Below, one piece after another: positions 6,640 through 9,823 of a DNA stretch of 9,823 nucleotides. Origin of the DNA: an uncultured Desulfovibrio sp. (GTDB taxonomy: Bacteria; Desulfobacterota; Desulfovibrionia; Desulfovibrionales; Desulfovibrionaceae); the NCBI GenBank assembly GCA_900555975.1, contig USNI01000025.1:1-9823 (forward strand), in the 5' to 3' direction. Made by a program: the position numbers and the translations under genes. The notes below the pieces were generated by a model. That model was given only the letters and a program-made list of their open reading frames with translations. It did not search any database and was not told the DNA's origin. The stretch's first letter is position 1, and every line of letters begins with the position of its first letter.

Positions 6640-6673
6640 GATATGCCGGGCATATGCAGATCCATATCTTGCA
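6635..6673. repeat. 11-bp inverted repeat overlapping the -35 box (operator candidate)
   Basis: The arms TGCAAGATATG (6635-6645) and CATATCTTGCA (6663-6673) are perfectly complementary and 17 bases apart. A CATATG palindrome lies between them (6651-6656). The three CATAT-type hexamers thus repeat about every 11-12 bases, one helical turn, and a further CATATC lies at 6582-6587. The left arm covers the predicted -35 of the ompH-like promoter, which suits a repressor or activator site. The regulator is unknown. Confidence 0.5.
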
Positions 6674-7237
6674 ATCGACCGGTCTTCCACTTATATCGAA
6701 GCCGACTCTATCATGCCTTCACTCCAGCCATGAACCATGGACGGAGCCTTGCTTTTTCAGCAGGTCATCATCCTGCGCATGAAAAAATAAAGACCCCATA
6801 CCTCCGATCGTCTTTCAATGCAGATCGGACACGGAACTCACGAGACACCTATGCTGAAGAAAGACGTTCTTCAGAAAAGCTCATCCTGACAGCAATGCCT
6901 GAGAGTCATGCAATCCTGCCATCGATCCCCATTCTCTGCTCATTTCACCATCGAAACAATATCACATTCTTAAAGCCAGCCAAAAACCATGAACACCATT
7001 GAACGATCCACCGCCTTAAAAACACGATGGAGCCGTTCATCAGCCGTTCCGAGTCCCTGCAGCAATGCACAAGGAGACATCTCAATACGCTCTTTGGCCT
7101 GCAAAAAGCTTACTTCTGAAAAGTTCCACTACCCCAAAAGCGCCTTCTGCAGAGAGGTGAAAGGACGATGTTCCCCCCCCCTCCTCTCCGGTACGTTTCC
7201 CGGCAACACATGTCCGAAGAAGAAACGGTTCTGACGA

Positions 7238-7272
7238 AGAAAAGGGATACCCCGAAAGGGTATCCCTTTTCT
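7238..7272. terminator. Strong bidirectional terminator after the atp operon
   Basis: A perfect 15-bp stem has arms 7238-7252 and 7258-7272 (core AAAAGGGATACCC and its complement) and the five-base loop CGAAA. Four A before and four T after the core supply a T-run in both directions. It lies about 140 bases past the atpC stop on the minus strand. Confidence 0.85.
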
Positions 7273-7412
7273 ATTCTTTTCGTATCAGCATGGGATCACA
7301 TGCGCCGCCACGGCATGCCGTTCCAAGCCATCCGCTGTCGGAACCAATCAGACGGATCCGAAGCAGACACCTTCCCATTTCCCGAAGGAAATGATCCGGC
7401 ACGATACCGGTA
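7273..7412. other. 3' trailer between atpC and its terminator
   Basis: I see no gene here. The stretch contains a small CGGCATGCCG palindrome near 7312-7321 but nothing else I can name. It would be the untranslated 3' end of the atp transcript. Confidence 0.4.
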
Positions 7413-7811
7413 TCAGCGCCTGGCTACACGAATGCGGGCGATGGCCCGGGTAAGCGCAAGCTCGGCTCTGTGCACGTCCGTATCGGGTTTCGGTTCGGCC
7501 AGACGCTGTTCAGCGCGTGCTCTGGCCTGTTCCGCTCTGTCCACATCAATGTCGGAAGCCAGTTCTGCAGCTTCAGCCAGAATGGTCACCTTGTTGTCCG
7601 CGATCTGAGCAAAGCCGCCGGATACAAAGACCCAGTGCGTCGTGCCGCCCTGACGATAATACAGGTCGCCAATCTTCAGGGCAGAAAGCATGGCTGCATG
7701 AGAAGGCATGAGACCAAACTGGCCGTCCACGCCGCTTGCGCCCACGTATTCCACTTCTTCCTGAAGCACAACCCTGTCGGGAGTGACGATATCGAGACGA
7801 AGACCTTCCAT
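7413..7811 (-). CDS. atpC: F1Fo ATP synthase subunit epsilon
   Basis: This 132-residue protein is the epsilon subunit of F1, which sits on the central stalk with gamma and couples or inhibits rotation. The N-terminal beta-sandwich is visible: LRLDIVTPDRVVL (4-16), then a GASGVDGQFGLMPSHAAMLSAL segment and the FVSGGFAQIADNKVTILAEAAE strand block, both family hallmarks. The C-terminal two-helix hairpin (about 88-132) is Ala/Arg/Glu-rich and complete. The ATG has GGAG at a good distance and lies 12 bases past the atpD stop, so it is the last gene of the atp operon. Its style and base use match the left part of the window rather than the right end of atpD. Confidence 0.95.
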   Translation of the reverse strand: MEGLRLDIVTPDRVVLQEEVEYVGASGVDGQFGLMPSHAAMLSALKIGDLYYRQGGTTHWVFVSGGFAQIADNKVTILAEAAELASDIDVDRAEQARARAEQRLAEPKPDTDVHRAELALTRAIARIRVARR

Positions 7812-7823
7812 AGCGGTCTCCTC

Positions 7824-9823
<2,000 letters not shown>

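Larger units (their letters stand above)
6513..7237. other. Long non-coding region upstream of the ompH-like gene
   Basis: These roughly 725 bases have no convincing gene on either strand. A hand count gives about 42% G+C for 6961-7020, well below the neighbouring genes. The stretch holds the ompH-like promoter and its inverted repeat (6611-6673), a 7-bp inverted repeat TCCGATC/GATCGGA (6803-6829), an 8-bp hairpin CTGAAGAA-AGACG-TTCTTCAG (6854-6874) and a run of nine C (7173-7181). A plus-strand frame runs from inside the ompH-like gene to 7002 but reads as noise. A regulatory RNA or a decayed gene is possible but not shown. Confidence 0.5.

Noticed and set aside
6475..7002. A plus-strand frame with a fair ribosome-binding site (AGGAAAGG) running through the non-coding region.
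   Set aside because: The translation is Cys/His/Ser-rich without domain character, begins opposite the ompH-like signal peptide and runs into the low-GC spacer. I treat it as chance.
6989..7234. An 81-codon plus-strand frame before the atp terminator.
   Set aside because: There is no ribosome-binding site, and the composition matches translated spacer.

Overview
The window looks like a contig from a Gram-negative gut or sediment bacterium of the Desulfovibrionaceae type (Desulfovibrio, Bilophila or Mailhella-like). This is an inference from the moderately GC-rich genes, the Skp/OmpH-like periplasmic protein, the small DUF3467 protein, the style of the ATP synthase epsilon subunit and the exported proteins with Sec signals. 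No rRNA or marker gene is present to settle it.

Layout from left to right. (1) Positions 2-643, plus strand: the 3' part of a metallo-beta-lactamase-fold hydrolase resembling RNase Z, followed by a long hairpin shared with a convergent neighbour. (2) Positions 3319 down to 753, minus strand: a three-gene operon of a secreted CPFC protein, an ABC ATPase and an FtsX/MacB-type permease with a His-rich periplasmic loop. It may be a metal-linked or envelope ABC system. (3) Positions 5226 down to 3490, minus strand: a secreted PhoA-type alkaline phosphatase with all catalytic residues. It has its own terminator and four 11-bp-phased PhoB-box-like repeats upstream. (4) Positions 6512 down to 5613, minus strand: an OmpH/Skp-like periplasmic protein and a DUF3467 protein. 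A good sigma-70-type promoter and an inverted repeat overlapping its -35 box lie upstream. (5) Positions 6513-7412: about 900 bases without a convincing gene, holding the promoter, hairpins and a strong bidirectional terminator. (6) Positions 9823 down to 7413, minus strand: the end of the F1Fo ATP synthase operon, atpG (partial), atpD and atpC.

The most unusual feature is inside atpD. From roughly 8170-8330 to the right edge, base composition, proline codon choice and protein style change. The atpG fragment and the first two thirds of atpD look like a high-GC Firmicute (Oscillospiraceae-like), while the end of atpD and atpC fit the rest of the window. The frame is intact, so this is either a join of two organisms made by a metagenome assembler in a conserved gene or a homologous recombination event. 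The first is more likely.

The other candidates for novelty are the CPFC protein/ABC/FtsX operon, the Pho-like repeats and the operator-like inverted repeat. No CRISPR array, tRNA, rRNA, insertion sequence or phage gene was seen.
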